Below are positions 43,462 through 51,686 of a stretch of DNA of 64,000 bases, piece after piece. Positions within the stretch are counted from its first letter, which is position 1. Each line of letters starts with the position of its first letter. The notes below the pieces were generated by a model. The model was given only the letters and a program-made list of their open reading frames with translations. It was not told the DNA's origin and ran no database searches. The position numbers and the translations under genes were made by a program. This stretch comes from Acidobacteriaceae bacterium dw_441 (lineage in GTDB: Bacteria > Acidobacteriota > Terriglobia > Terriglobales > Acidobacteriaceae): the NCBI GenBank assembly GCA_018449715.1, contig JAAVVA010000005.1:1-64000 (forward strand). The letters run 5' to 3'.

Positions 43462-45105
43462 TCAGCCGATGTCTTCGTTCCAGTTCTCGAGGTAGGCCTT
43501 GAAGTCGCTCATGAACTTGCCGGCGTCGGCTCCGTCCACGATGCGGTGATCGAAGCCCAGCGTGAAGCGCTGGATCGAGCGGATCGCGATGGACTCGTTG
43601 CCTTCCTTGTCCGTGATGACCTCGGCTTCCTTGTTGAGTCCGCCGATGCCGAGAATCGCGCTCTGCGGCTGGTTGATGATCGGGGTTCCGAACTGCTCGC
43701 CGAAGATGCCCGAGTTGGTCAGGGTGAAGGTTCCGCCCGAGATCTCGTCCGGAGCAAGCTTCTTGCCGCGGGCGCGCTCAGCCACATCGACGATGCCGCG
43801 CGCGATGCCGAGGAAGTTCTTCTCCTCGGTCTGCTTGAGCACCGGAACGATCAGACCCCAGTCCAGCGCGACCGCAATGCCGATGTTGATGTTCTTGTTG
43901 TAGCGGATCGCGTCGCCTTCGATCGAGCCGTTCACGATGGGGTGCTTGCGAAGGGCGTAGATGGCGGCGCGCGTGATGAACGGCATGTAGGTCAGCTTGA
44001 CGCCGTTGCGCTGCTCGTACTTCGACTTCTCCTTCTCGCGCAGCTTCACGATGCGGGTCATATCGACCTTGAAGACCGTGTGGACGTGCGGAGAAGTACG
44101 CTTGGACTCGACCATGCGCTGCGCGATGATGGAGCGCATCTTGGTCATCGGGACCAGCTCGCCCGGAAGCGGAGCAGCCGGAGCGGCAGGCTTGGGAGCC
44201 GCGGGGACCGCAGCCACGGGGGCCGGTGCAGCGGCAGCGGGCTTCGCTCCACCCTCGATGTAGCCGACGACGTCGTCCTTGGTGATGCGGCCCGAGGCTC
44301 CGGTTCCGGCGACCTGCGAGAGATCGACGTTGTTCTCGGAGGCGATCTTGCGGACCAGCGGCGAGGTGCGTCCGCGCTCGCCAGCCGAAGCGGAGGCAGC
44401 AGGAGCAGCCGGGGCCGGTGCCGCAGCGGGAGCAGCCGCAGGGGCTGCCTTCGCCGGTGCGGGAGCGGCCTTGGAGGCGCCTCCGCCGATGACAGCAACG
44501 ACGGTGTTGATCTGGACGGTGGCGCCTTCGGCGACCTTGATTTCGGTAAGGGTTCCGGCGACGGGCGAGGGAATCTCGGCGTCGACCTTGTCGGTGGAGA
44601 TCTCGAAGATGGGCTCGTCGCGCTGGACGGAGTCGCCGACCTTCTTGAGCCACTTGGTGATGGTTCCCTCGGTGATGGACTCGCCCATCTGGGGCATCAG
44701 GACGTCGGTTCCGCCCGCTTCGATGATGGTTCCGGCGGCAGCGGAGTCAGCCGCCGCGGGGTTGCCCTGGGTAGCCGCAGGAGCGGTTTCAGCGGCGGGG
44801 GTAACGGAGTCGGAGGCGGGAGCGGCAGCGGTTTCGCCAGCCGCAGGGGCTGGGGTAGAAGCTGCGCCCTCGGCGTCGATGACGGCGACGACGGAGTTGA
44901 CCTGGACGGTGGTTCCCTCAGCGATCTTGATCTCCTTCAGGGTTCCAGCGGCGGGCGAGGGGATCTCGGCATCGACCTTGTCGGTAGAGATCTCGAAGAG
45001 CGGCTCATCGCGCTGGATGGTGTCGCCCGGCTTCTTAAGCCACTTGGTGATGGTGCCTTCGGTGATGGACTCGCCCATCTGGGGCATGACTACGTCTGTC
45101 GGCAT
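43462..45105 (-). CDS. 2-oxo acid dehydrogenase E2 (lipoyl acyltransferase) with two lipoyl domains
   Basis: A 547-residue E2, the core of a 2-oxoglutarate, pyruvate or branched-chain dehydrogenase complex. Two near-identical lipoyl domains are 130 residues apart, with lipoyl-Lys at 43 and 173 (both FEISTDKVDAEIPSP). Ala/Pro-rich linkers join them to a peripheral-subunit-binding domain (TSPLVRKIASENNVDLSQVA). The acyltransferase domain ends with the active-site HRIVDGADAG. The domain style and KVDAEIPSP context favour a 2-oxoglutarate or branched-chain type. lipB and lpd are nearby; E1 is not in the window. Confidence 0.93.
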   Translation of the reverse strand: MPTDVVMPQMGESITEGTITKWLKKPGDTIQRDEPLFEISTDKVDAEIPSPAAGTLKEIKIAEGTTVQVNSVVAVIDAEGAASTPAPAAGETAAAPASDSVTPAAETAPAATQGNPAAADSAAAGTIIEAGGTDVLMPQMGESITEGTITKWLKKVGDSVQRDEPIFEISTDKVDAEIPSPVAGTLTEIKVAEGATVQINTVVAVIGGGASKAAPAPAKAAPAAAPAAAPAPAAPAASASAGERGRTSPLVRKIASENNVDLSQVAGTGASGRITKDDVVGYIEGGAKPAAAAPAPVAAVPAAPKPAAPAAPLPGELVPMTKMRSIIAQRMVESKRTSPHVHTVFKVDMTRIVKLREKEKSKYEQRNGVKLTYMPFITRAAIYALRKHPIVNGSIEGDAIRYNKNINIGIAVALDWGLIVPVLKQTEEKNFLGIARGIVDVAERARGKKLAPDEISGGTFTLTNSGIFGEQFGTPIINQPQSAILGIGGLNKEAEVITDKEGNESIAIRSIQRFTLGFDHRIVDGADAGKFMSDFKAYLENWNEDIG

Positions 45106-45290
45106 GAATCGCTCCCTGAAGCATTTCGGGCGGCTCGAACGGACCCTCCGCCCCGGCCCGGCTGGTGACCGGGCATACGAATGGGATTATACGGCTATAA
45201 GCAGGCATCTTGCCTGAACTGGTGCGGTTAGCGAACGGGGTAAGCCTTAAACGGGCAGGGCGGCTGGCCTTGGCGAGAGGATGGATGACC

Positions 45291-45459
45291 GGGTGCCCCA
45301 TCCTTTGCGGCTTTATCGCAAAGGGTGGGATGCGGGATTTCGGAATCGGAGTTTAAGACGAAAGGCGGTGCGGGTGCGAGCGGGATTCATCCCACCCTTT
45401 CCTTCCTGCCCCAGCGAGCAAGCTCGCCGGGGACCCCGTGCGGAAAGGATGGGGTACCC
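45291..45459. repeat. complete REP-like element with extra hairpin in the right arm
   Basis: The left arm is 45291-45332 and the right arm starts at 45388. Its loop is enlarged by an additional hairpin, CCCCAGCGAGC and GCTCGCCGGGG (45409-45432). It ends GGATGGGGTACCC, with one base different from the consensus GGGCACCC. It fills most of the gap 45106-45478. Confidence 0.85.
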
Positions 45460-45478
45460 GATCTTTGGTGGCGGTCTT

Positions 45479-46213
45479 CTAGAGGACGGAGGAGGCAGGG
45501 TGCAGCAGCTCGTCGAGGGTTTCGACGGCGAGCATCTGGCGCTCGAAGACGCGTCCGAAGTTTCGGGCGGTGGAATGGATGGCGTTCTCCATCGTGGGCT
45601 GGCGGTCGGGGTCGGTCTCCAGCTCCAGGCTGGTGACGGCGCGGTCTGTGATGCCGCAGGGGACGATCCACGCGAAGTCGCGCAGGTCGGTGGTGACGTT
45701 GAGGGCGAAGCCGTGCGAGGTGACTCCCTGGGAGACATGGACGCCGATGGCGGCGATCTTCTTCTCTTCGATGCTGCCGCCTGCGATCGTCCAGACGCCG
45801 GTGCGCTTGGGGATGCGCTGGGTCATCACGCCGAAGTCGTTGCAGACGCGGATGAGGACCTCTTCGATCATGCGGACGAAATCGACGGGGCCGAGGTGCG
45901 GACCTTTTTTGCCGGGAAGGTCGCCGCGCAGATCGACGATGGGGTAGCCGACGAGCTGTCCGGGGCCGTGGTAGGTGACGTCGCCGCCGCGGTTGATCTC
46001 GTGCAGCTCGACCCCGCGGGAGGCGAGGAACTCGTCGGAGGCGAGGATGTTGCTGCGGCTGGAGTTGCGGCCCAAGGTGAGCACGGGAGGGTGTTCGAGC
46101 AGGAGGAGCGTGTCGCCGATGAGGCCCTGCTTGCGCGCTTCGACGACGCGCCTCTGGGCTTCGAGACCTTCGGCGTAAGAGACGCGTCCGAGTTGGAGGA
46201 AGTGGGCGTACAT
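45479..46213 (-). CDS. lipB: octanoyltransferase LipB
   Basis: A 244-residue LipB that moves octanoate from acyl carrier protein to lipoyl domains. The family blocks are LLLLEHPPVLTLGRNS, INRGGDVTYHGPGQLVGYPI, KKIAAIGVHVSQGVTSHGFA (Lys) and IVPCGITDRAVTSLE (nucleophile Cys). ATG 46213 is chosen because MYAHFLQLGRVSYAEG is the usual N terminus; a 23-codon extension overlaps the RES gene. Its product should modify the nearby E2. Confidence 0.95.
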   Translation of the reverse strand: MYAHFLQLGRVSYAEGLEAQRRVVEARKQGLIGDTLLLLEHPPVLTLGRNSSRSNILASDEFLASRGVELHEINRGGDVTYHGPGQLVGYPIVDLRGDLPGKKGPHLGPVDFVRMIEEVLIRVCNDFGVMTQRIPKRTGVWTIAGGSIEEKKIAAIGVHVSQGVTSHGFALNVTTDLRDFAWIVPCGITDRAVTSLELETDPDRQPTMENAIHSTARNFGRVFERQMLAVETLDELLHPASSVL

Positions 46214-46226
46214 CGTGCTGCTTCTA

Positions 46227-46730
46227 TTATCCGCCTCGCAGGTGCCGCAGCAAACGCGGGTCGAAGTTCGCTCTTGTCGCACCGGCGATTTTGATGCGCT
46301 TCGCGTCGCTGTGCAGCGGGTTGAGGAGATAGTTGAAGGTGTTGGGAAGAATGGCCGATGGAACCCGGGCCAGCGCGGTCTTCGCGCCTTTCAGCCATGC
46401 GTCTCCGATGCTGCGGCTCAGCGGGAGATCGGTCTTCCAGTCATCGTGTTTGCCCACGCGCAGCTCTTCGATTGCGAGGTTGGGAGGAGCTTCCACATGC
46501 AGCAGAGTGTAGGCGGGAGGAAGATCGCCTTCGTCCAGCTCAAGATGAACGAGAACCTCGATCATCGCTCCGGCGGGGGAGGCCGCGAGATAGATGATTG
46601 GCCTGCCTGCGGTGTGCCAGCGCGCCGAGTACAACAGGCCGCCTTCGCCGCTGAGCGAGCGGAAGTTGCTGATACGCCAGAGGTCGAGCTTTGTTTTGGA
46701 GGCCGGGGCCTCTGTCATCGAGGCCGCCAT
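46227..46730 (-). CDS. RES-domain toxin
   Basis: A 167-residue RES protein. The domain shows LWRISNF (Arg), GGLLYSARWHTAGRPIIYLA (Tyr), and an AMIEVLVHL Glu, the conserved set of RES toxins. Characterised members destroy or modify NAD+. The ATG overlaps the stop of the Xre-like antitoxin by 1 nt (TGATG), which couples translation. It ends 13 bp from the lipB start. Confidence 0.9.
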   Translation of the reverse strand: MAASMTEAPASKTKLDLWRISNFRSLSGEGGLLYSARWHTAGRPIIYLAASPAGAMIEVLVHLELDEGDLPPAYTLLHVEAPPNLAIEELRVGKHDDWKTDLPLSRSIGDAWLKGAKTALARVPSAILPNTFNYLLNPLHSDAKRIKIAGATRANFDPRLLRHLRGG

Positions 46731-47143
46731 CAGGCGAACATGCCGTGTTCGATCTGGCCGAGCATCTCCTCCACCATGCGACCGCCGAGGTCGGTGCGGA
46801 GCATCTGCATGGGCGTGCGCTGGTCGAAGCGCTTCTTCGGCGAGCCGAGCCACTGGCGCGCATGTTCCGCGTCCCCGAAGACTGTGACGGCGTGGTCGAA
46901 GACGCGAACCAGCCGGGCGAGCTTGTCGGACTCGTCGGAGGAGAGGGATTCGCGGCGAGCGCGGCGGTGCTTCAGGGTGCGGGAGGGGATGACGACGTCG
47001 TAGATGTCCTTCAGCTCCACCCCGGAGGCGGAAATGAAGCTGGTCATCGTATCGACGGGAACGCCTGCCTCCACGCTTTCGAGCGTGAGGTGGAGATGGG
47101 GAAGCAGTCTCGCGGAGGGACGGGATTTTGCGGCTTGCGCCAT
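46730..47143 (-). CDS. Xre/MbcA/ParS-like antitoxin
   Basis: A 137-residue DUF2384-type antitoxin. A helix-turn-helix-like N-terminal half (SASGVELKDIYDVVIPSRTL, then KHRRARRESLSSDESDKLAR) is followed by VFGDAEHARQWLGSPKKRF and RTPMQMLRTDLGGRMVEEML, the conserved toxin-binding end. It should neutralise the RES toxin and repress their promoter. ATG 47143 was chosen over 47182 because the family N terminus starts there. Confidence 0.88.
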   Translation of the reverse strand: MAQAAKSRPSARLLPHLHLTLESVEAGVPVDTMTSFISASGVELKDIYDVVIPSRTLKHRRARRESLSSDESDKLARLVRVFDHAVTVFGDAEHARQWLGSPKKRFDQRTPMQMLRTDLGGRMVEEMLGQIEHGMFA

Positions 47144-47197
47144 GAGGACATTATGCCATAGATAGATCGGCAAAATGTCCACGCAGTCTTTGGGGAG

Positions 47198-47632
47198 TCA
47201 GTCTTTCGTCAGTGGGTTCTTCCAGCGCAGTCTGGGGAAACGTGCAAAGTCACGGTCGTTCGTCTGGAGCTCTCCGCCGAACTCTATCGTGATGGTTGCA
47301 ATCTCGGCATCGGTAACAAGACGGCCTGCGGCGTGTCCTTCGAGCAGGGTTCTCTTCAGAAGTTCCCAGTACCGTTCCCCCGGAGCCAGAAGGCGAACCT
47401 GGGGGAGAAGAAACCATTCCTCTACGATTTCGACCGCCTCCTCAAGGGAGAAGCGACCGTTTCGCAGGGCCGGGTGCGTCATGATGCGGAGAAACGCAGC
47501 GACACTGTGAACGGGAATCCCGATGGAGCCGGAGGACGAGAAGATACTTTCGAGGTAAGCCTTGGCCGAGCGATGCTGAACAGCTTCGATGTCATAGGCG
47601 TACAGCAGGATGTTGGCATCGAGCACAATCAT
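47198..47632 (-). CDS. vapC: VapC-type PIN ribonuclease toxin
   Basis: A 144-residue PIN-domain protein: MIVLDANILLYAY (Asp5), the FLRIMTHPALRNG segment, LVTDAEIATITIEFG and LQTNDRDFARFP (Asp residues). In most relatives a Glu sits in the position where this protein reads VAAFLRIMTHP, so one of the usual acidic metal ligands seems to be Ala46. The start overlaps vapB by 4 nt. Confidence 0.88.
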   Translation of the reverse strand: MIVLDANILLYAYDIEAVQHRSAKAYLESIFSSSGSIGIPVHSVAAFLRIMTHPALRNGRFSLEEAVEIVEEWFLLPQVRLLAPGERYWELLKRTLLEGHAAGRLVTDAEIATITIEFGGELQTNDRDFARFPRLRWKNPLTKD

Positions 47633-47874
47633 CGATACAACGGTCCTTCCAACATCTCGATCAACTCAGAGACGGAGCCGGAGGTCCACTCAGCGGGAAG
47701 ACCAATCCTCTTTGCCTTCACCTTGAAGGCTCGCATCCGAACGGGAGAGGCCGCCTGCTGCAATCCGGCGCGAAGAAGATGGTTGACCGTCTGCTTCAGA
47801 GGTTGACCGGTGCGACGCATCTCCTTTTCAAGAAGCGTTGCTACGTCATCGTCAATGGTGAGTGTGGTTCGCAC
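47629..47874 (-). CDS. vapB: VapB-type antitoxin
   Basis: An 81-residue protein, from GTG 47874, with a ribbon-helix-helix start (RTTLTIDDDVATLLEKEMRR) and a toxin-binding tail (LPAEWTSGSVSELIEMLEGP). GTG is chosen since VapB proteins of this group begin M-R-T-T-L-T and the operator-like palindromes lie just upstream. An ATG at 47898 would add 8 residues. It overlaps vapC by 4 nt. Confidence 0.85.
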   Translation of the reverse strand: MRTTLTIDDDVATLLEKEMRRTGQPLKQTVNHLLRAGLQQAASPVRMRAFKVKAKRIGLPAEWTSGSVSELIEMLEGPLYR

Positions 47875-47905
47875 ATCATGATGATGCCATTTCTGCATCA
47901 TGATG
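47874..47905. promoter_or_regulatory. paired palindromes, probable VapB operator
   Basis: CATCATGATG, its own reverse complement, occurs at 47874-47883 and 47896-47905. The centres are 22 bp apart, about two helical turns. This is where a ribbon-helix-helix VapB would bind to autorepress. Binding is inferred. Confidence 0.55.
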
Positions 47906-47924
47906 TCTATGTCGAAATGACATC

Positions 47925-47972
47925 TGCAAATAAAAAGGTCCGGACATGATTGTCTGAACCTTTTTATTTGCA
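47925..47972. terminator. bidirectional terminator hairpin between lpd and vapB
   Basis: A 22-bp stem (47925-47946 with 47951-47972) with two mismatches; both arms carry A5/T5 runs. It is 13 bp after the lpd stop, so it ends the lpd transcript and insulates vapBC. Confidence 0.85.
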
Positions 47973-47984
47973 GCAATTTGCAGC

Positions 47985-49403
47985 TTACACGTTGACGGCC
48001 TTGCCTTCGACGCTCGAGAACGCGTCGAGCAGGGCTTCGGCGACGGTCGGGTGGGCGTGGATGGTGAACATCATCTCCTCTACCGTGGCCTCAAGCTCGA
48101 TCGCCGTCACGCACTCGGAGATGATCTCCGTCGCATAGGGGCCGATGATGTGGACGCCGAGAATCTCGCCGTATTTCGCATCCGTCACCACCTTCACGAA
48201 GCCGTCGTGCGCGTCGAGAATCGTCGCCTTCGAGTTGCCGACGAACGGGAACTTGCCCACCTTGACGGTGTAGCCCTTCTCCTTCGCCTGCGCTTCCGTC
48301 AGGCCGACGCTGGCGACCTGCGGCTCGGTGTAGGTGCAGCCCGGGATGCGGGTGCGGTTGATGGGCTTGGCGTACTTGCCCGCGATGCGCGCCGCGACGA
48401 CCAGGCCCGCCATCGAGCCGACGTGCGCCAGTTGCGGAAGTCCGCCCACGATGTCGCCGATGGCGTAGACGCCCGGCTCGGTCGTCTCCTGCCACTGGTT
48501 GGTCATCACGAAGCCGCGCTCCGGCTTGATCGAGGTCTTCTCAAGGCCGATGCCCTCGGTGCGGGGCGAGCGGCCAACCGCCATCAGGACTTTCTCCGCC
48601 TGCTTGGACTGCGGCTTGCCGTTCGCGTCGGTCCAGGTGACCAGCGCGCCGTTCTTGTTCTTCTCGATCTTGGTGTCCTTGATCGAAAGGTTGACCTCGA
48701 TCTCGCGCTTCTTGAACTGGCGCAGAAGCTCCTTGGAGATCTCCTCGTCCTCGACCGGAACGATGCGGGGAAGGACTTCGAGGATGGTGACTTCGGCTCC
48801 GAAGCTCTTGAAGATAGAGGCGAACTCGACGCCCACCGCGCCCGAGCCGATCACGATCAGCGACTTCGGGGCCTCGGCGATCTTGAGGATCTCGTAGTTG
48901 GTCAGGATGGTGTCGTCGGGCTTGTAGCCGGGCAGAACGCGGGCGTCGGAACCCGTGGCGAGAACGACCTTCTTCGCCTTGATGGTCTCGGGCTTGCCAT
49001 CGGACAGCTTGACGTCGATGGTGTGGACGCCGTCCTTCGCCGGGCCGGTCAGCTTGCCGAAGCCCTTGAAGGTGGTGATCTTGTTCTTCTTCATCAGGAA
49101 GTCGAGGCCCTTGGTGTGGCGCGTGATCACGTCGTCCTTACGGGCGAGCACGTTCTTCCAGTTCAGCTTGGGCGGCTGCACGTCGATGCCGTAGCGGTCG
49201 GCGTGCTTCAGGTGGTCCCACAGCTCGGCAGAGAAGAGCATCGCCTTGGTCGGGATGCAGCCCCAGAGCAGGCAAGTGCCGCCCAGGCGGTCGTTTGCGT
49301 CCACCAGCGCAACCTTCAGTCCGTACTGCGCTGCGCGGATGCCGCAGGTGTATCCCGCCGGTCCGCCGCCAAGAATCACTACATCAAAGATCGTGTCAGC
49401 CAA
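47985..49403 (-). CDS. lpdA: dihydrolipoyl dehydrogenase (E3)
   Basis: A 472-residue flavoprotein that reoxidises the lipoyl groups of E2. It shows FAD motif VVILGGGPAGYTCGIRAA, redox disulfide GGTCLLWGCIPTKA, NAD motif VIGSGAVGVEFAS, and the interface HAHPTVAEA with catalytic His. A Trp replaces the usual small residue in CLLWGC. It is probably the E3 for the E2 at 43462. Confidence 0.96.
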   Translation of the reverse strand: MADTIFDVVILGGGPAGYTCGIRAAQYGLKVALVDANDRLGGTCLLWGCIPTKAMLFSAELWDHLKHADRYGIDVQPPKLNWKNVLARKDDVITRHTKGLDFLMKKNKITTFKGFGKLTGPAKDGVHTIDVKLSDGKPETIKAKKVVLATGSDARVLPGYKPDDTILTNYEILKIAEAPKSLIVIGSGAVGVEFASIFKSFGAEVTILEVLPRIVPVEDEEISKELLRQFKKREIEVNLSIKDTKIEKNKNGALVTWTDANGKPQSKQAEKVLMAVGRSPRTEGIGLEKTSIKPERGFVMTNQWQETTEPGVYAIGDIVGGLPQLAHVGSMAGLVVAARIAGKYAKPINRTRIPGCTYTEPQVASVGLTEAQAKEKGYTVKVGKFPFVGNSKATILDAHDGFVKVVTDAKYGEILGVHIIGPYATEIISECVTAIELEATVEEMMFTIHAHPTVAEALLDAFSSVEGKAVNV

Positions 49404-49594
49404 AGCTATCTCCTTCTCGTTTCCCCAGACATTTTAGAGTACCGAAGCTGTCAAGTGCCTCCCATCGGAGGCGAGTGGTGCGCTTATCGACACGGTACCC
49501 TTCCTTTTCCCGGATTTTCAAGGTCCGGGCCTGGGTGGGGTGCGCCCGCTCTTGTGAGGCTTCCGGCATCCCCGCGTCTATAGTGAGGGTCGAT

Positions 49595-50581
49595 ATGAGA
49601 TTCCTTTCTCCTCTTCTACTTTCCGCCCTGCTGATCGCTCCGATGGGGTATGCCCAGACGGCTGCTCCGGTTTCGAGTGGAGCAAACCGGATCATCCTGG
49701 ATACGGACGTGGGCGACGATGTGGACGATGCCTTTGCCATCGACCTGGCGCTGGCCAGCCCGGAGCTTGAGGTGCTGGGGCTCTCCTCGGCGTGGGGAGA
49801 CACGGCGCTACGGGCGCGGATGCTCGACCGCATGGCCTGCGAGACAGGGCGCGATGAAATTACCGTGAATATGGGGATTTCGACGCATTCGATGACGGAG
49901 TTCCGGCAGGCCCCGTGGGCGCGGGCGGGGATAGAGAGGCCGCACGGCGACGCGGTCGGGTTTCTGCTGGAGCAGGCCGGGGCGCACCCCGGAGAGGTGA
50001 CGCTGCTGGCGCTGGGGCCGCTGACCAACATCGGTGCGGCGATCGATCGTGATCCCGCGACCTTTCGCAAGCTGAAGCGCGTGGTGCTGATGGGCGGGGC
50101 GGTTCATCGCGGCTATGGGCCGGTGGGGACGCCTGCAGAGCCGGAGTACAACATCGCCCGCGATCCCCGTTCGGCGCAGAAGCTGCTGGGCTCGGGCGTG
50201 CCTCTGTTCTGGCTTCCGCTGGATTCGACGCAGCTTCCGTTCGATGTTGTGAAGCAACAGCAGCTTGCGGGGATCAGTACGCCGCTGACCGATGCCTTGC
50301 AGGTGCTCATCGCGGAGTGGGGGCGCTCTGCGCATCTACCCACGCCGACGCTGTTCGATGCCGTGGCCGCAGCCTATGCGATTGATTCCACGACCTGCGC
50401 GATGACTTCGCTGCACCTTGAGGTGGACGACAAGGGCATGACGCGGGCGACGAAAGGCGCTCCGAACTCGAATGTTTGTTTGCAGCCGAGGGAGGACGCT
50501 TTTTACGCGCTGCTGATGCCGCGGTTGATGAACCAGCGGCTGGTTGGCAGTAAGGTGTGCGTCTCTCCTGCGGCGAAGTAG
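49595..50581 (+). CDS. exported nucleoside hydrolase
   Basis: A 328-residue inosine-uridine nucleoside hydrolase-like protein, which cleaves ribonucleosides to base and ribose. The calcium-binding DxDxxxDD motif is ILDTDVGDDVDDAFA, and LLALGPLTNIGAA, VLMGGAVHRG and PTLFDAVAAAYA follow. The N terminus MRFLSPLLLSALLIAPMGYA is a signal peptide, so it acts outside the cytoplasm. ATG 49595 has GAGGG upstream. Confidence 0.88.
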   Translation: MRFLSPLLLSALLIAPMGYAQTAAPVSSGANRIILDTDVGDDVDDAFAIDLALASPELEVLGLSSAWGDTALRARMLDRMACETGRDEITVNMGISTHSMTEFRQAPWARAGIERPHGDAVGFLLEQAGAHPGEVTLLALGPLTNIGAAIDRDPATFRKLKRVVLMGGAVHRGYGPVGTPAEPEYNIARDPRSAQKLLGSGVPLFWLPLDSTQLPFDVVKQQQLAGISTPLTDALQVLIAEWGRSAHLPTPTLFDAVAAAYAIDSTTCAMTSLHLEVDDKGMTRATKGAPNSNVCLQPREDAFYALLMPRLMNQRLVGSKVCVSPAAK

Positions 50582-50584
50582 CCG

Positions 50585-51475
50585 CTATTTTGCGGTCATT
50601 GCCTTGAGCAGCGCCACCGCCATGCTGTTGGCCGGGGTGGGGATGCCGTGTGTTTTGCCCTTGCGGACGATGGCCCCGTTGCGGGCGTCGATCTCGATGG
50701 GTCGACCCGCGAGGCGGTCGGCGTGCAGCGAGTTGATGGAGTCCGGCAGGGCGCGGCGGCAGGCGGCGAGGGTGTCTTCGGCGAGAGAGTCGGGCAGGTT
50801 GGCTCCTTCGGCGCGGCCCACGGCGATGCACTCGCGCACGATGTCCAGCGCGACCTCTCCCAGTGCTTCGTCATGCAACACTCCAGCAGGCTTCAGGACC
50901 AGGGCGGGCAACGCACCGACGGCGTTGTTGGCAAGCTTCTTCCAGGCCACGGTGAGCCAGTCTTCCACTGCGACGACATCGGCTGTGCTTCCGGCGAAGA
51001 GACCGACGAACTCGTGGCCCAGCGTCTCGTCTTCGACGCGCAGGATCATCGTGCTGCGCTGCACCAGACGAGCCACACCGTTCTGCGTGGGCTGGCGCTC
51101 GACGGGGCAGTCCACCATGACGGGGAGGATTCTTTCGTGCGCGATGTAGGGGGCGAAGCGTTCGCGGTGCTCCACGCCGTTCTGCAGTACGGCGACGGGA
51201 GCGGCTCCGGCTCCGAGGTTTTCGAGCCACTGCGCGGCGGAGTCCACATCGTAAGCCTTGGTCGCGATCATCACCCAGTCGACAGGCGTCGCGTCCTCGG
51301 GGCGCGTGAGGAGAGTGCCGTTGAGAGCCACTTCGCCCTCGGGGGTCTGCACCACGATTCGGTCGATGGGAGTGCGCACGCACAGCACCAGCTCGTGCTT
51401 TCCCGTTGTTTGCAACAGCGAGGCGATGACCCCGCCGATTGCTCCACTTGCGCCGATGATTGCGATTCGTGCCAT
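50585..51475 (-). CDS. ketopantoate reductase family protein
   Basis: A 296-residue PanE/ApbA-type NADPH-dependent reductase. It shows the Rossmann motif IAIIGASGAIGGVIA, VAVLQNGVEH, Lys in VAWKKLANNAVGAL and Glu/Ser in the C-terminal helix (DSINSLHADRLAGRPIEIDA). It may make pantoate for coenzyme A, though many paralogues have other substrates, so panE is not assigned. It is convergent with the nucleoside hydrolase, 3 bp apart. Confidence 0.85.
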   Translation of the reverse strand: MARIAIIGASGAIGGVIASLLQTTGKHELVLCVRTPIDRIVVQTPEGEVALNGTLLTRPEDATPVDWVMIATKAYDVDSAAQWLENLGAGAAPVAVLQNGVEHRERFAPYIAHERILPVMVDCPVERQPTQNGVARLVQRSTMILRVEDETLGHEFVGLFAGSTADVVAVEDWLTVAWKKLANNAVGALPALVLKPAGVLHDEALGEVALDIVRECIAVGRAEGANLPDSLAEDTLAACRRALPDSINSLHADRLAGRPIEIDARNGAIVRKGKTHGIPTPANSMAVALLKAMTAK

Positions 51476-51521
51476 GCGGGAATTTTAGTGGGTCTTTGGG
51501 GGAACGGTATGAATACAGTTC

Positions 51522-51660
51522 GGGTGCCCCATCCTTCCTGACGCTTTTGTCGGGAAGGGTGGGCTGCTGGATGTTCGGAGCGGAGTTTTTTAAAGACGGT
51601 GCTGGTGCGGGCGGGATTCATCCCACCCTTCGCGGTGAGGCTGCGAAGGATGGGGCACCC
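51522..51660. repeat. complete REP-like paired element
   Basis: 139 bp from GGGTGCCCCATCCTTCC to GGATGGGGCACCC, spacer TTTTTTAAAGACGGTGCTG. Equal in length and spacer to the copy at 52719. It lies between the ketopantoate reductase start and the hemB stop. Confidence 0.92.
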
Positions 51661-51686
51661 GATCTTTTGTTGGCTGTTCGAAAAGG

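Noticed and set aside
43396..45168. A 590-codon open frame on the plus strand
   Set aside because: It is antisense to the E2 gene; its Gly/Ser/Asp repeats mirror the Ala/Pro linkers of E2.
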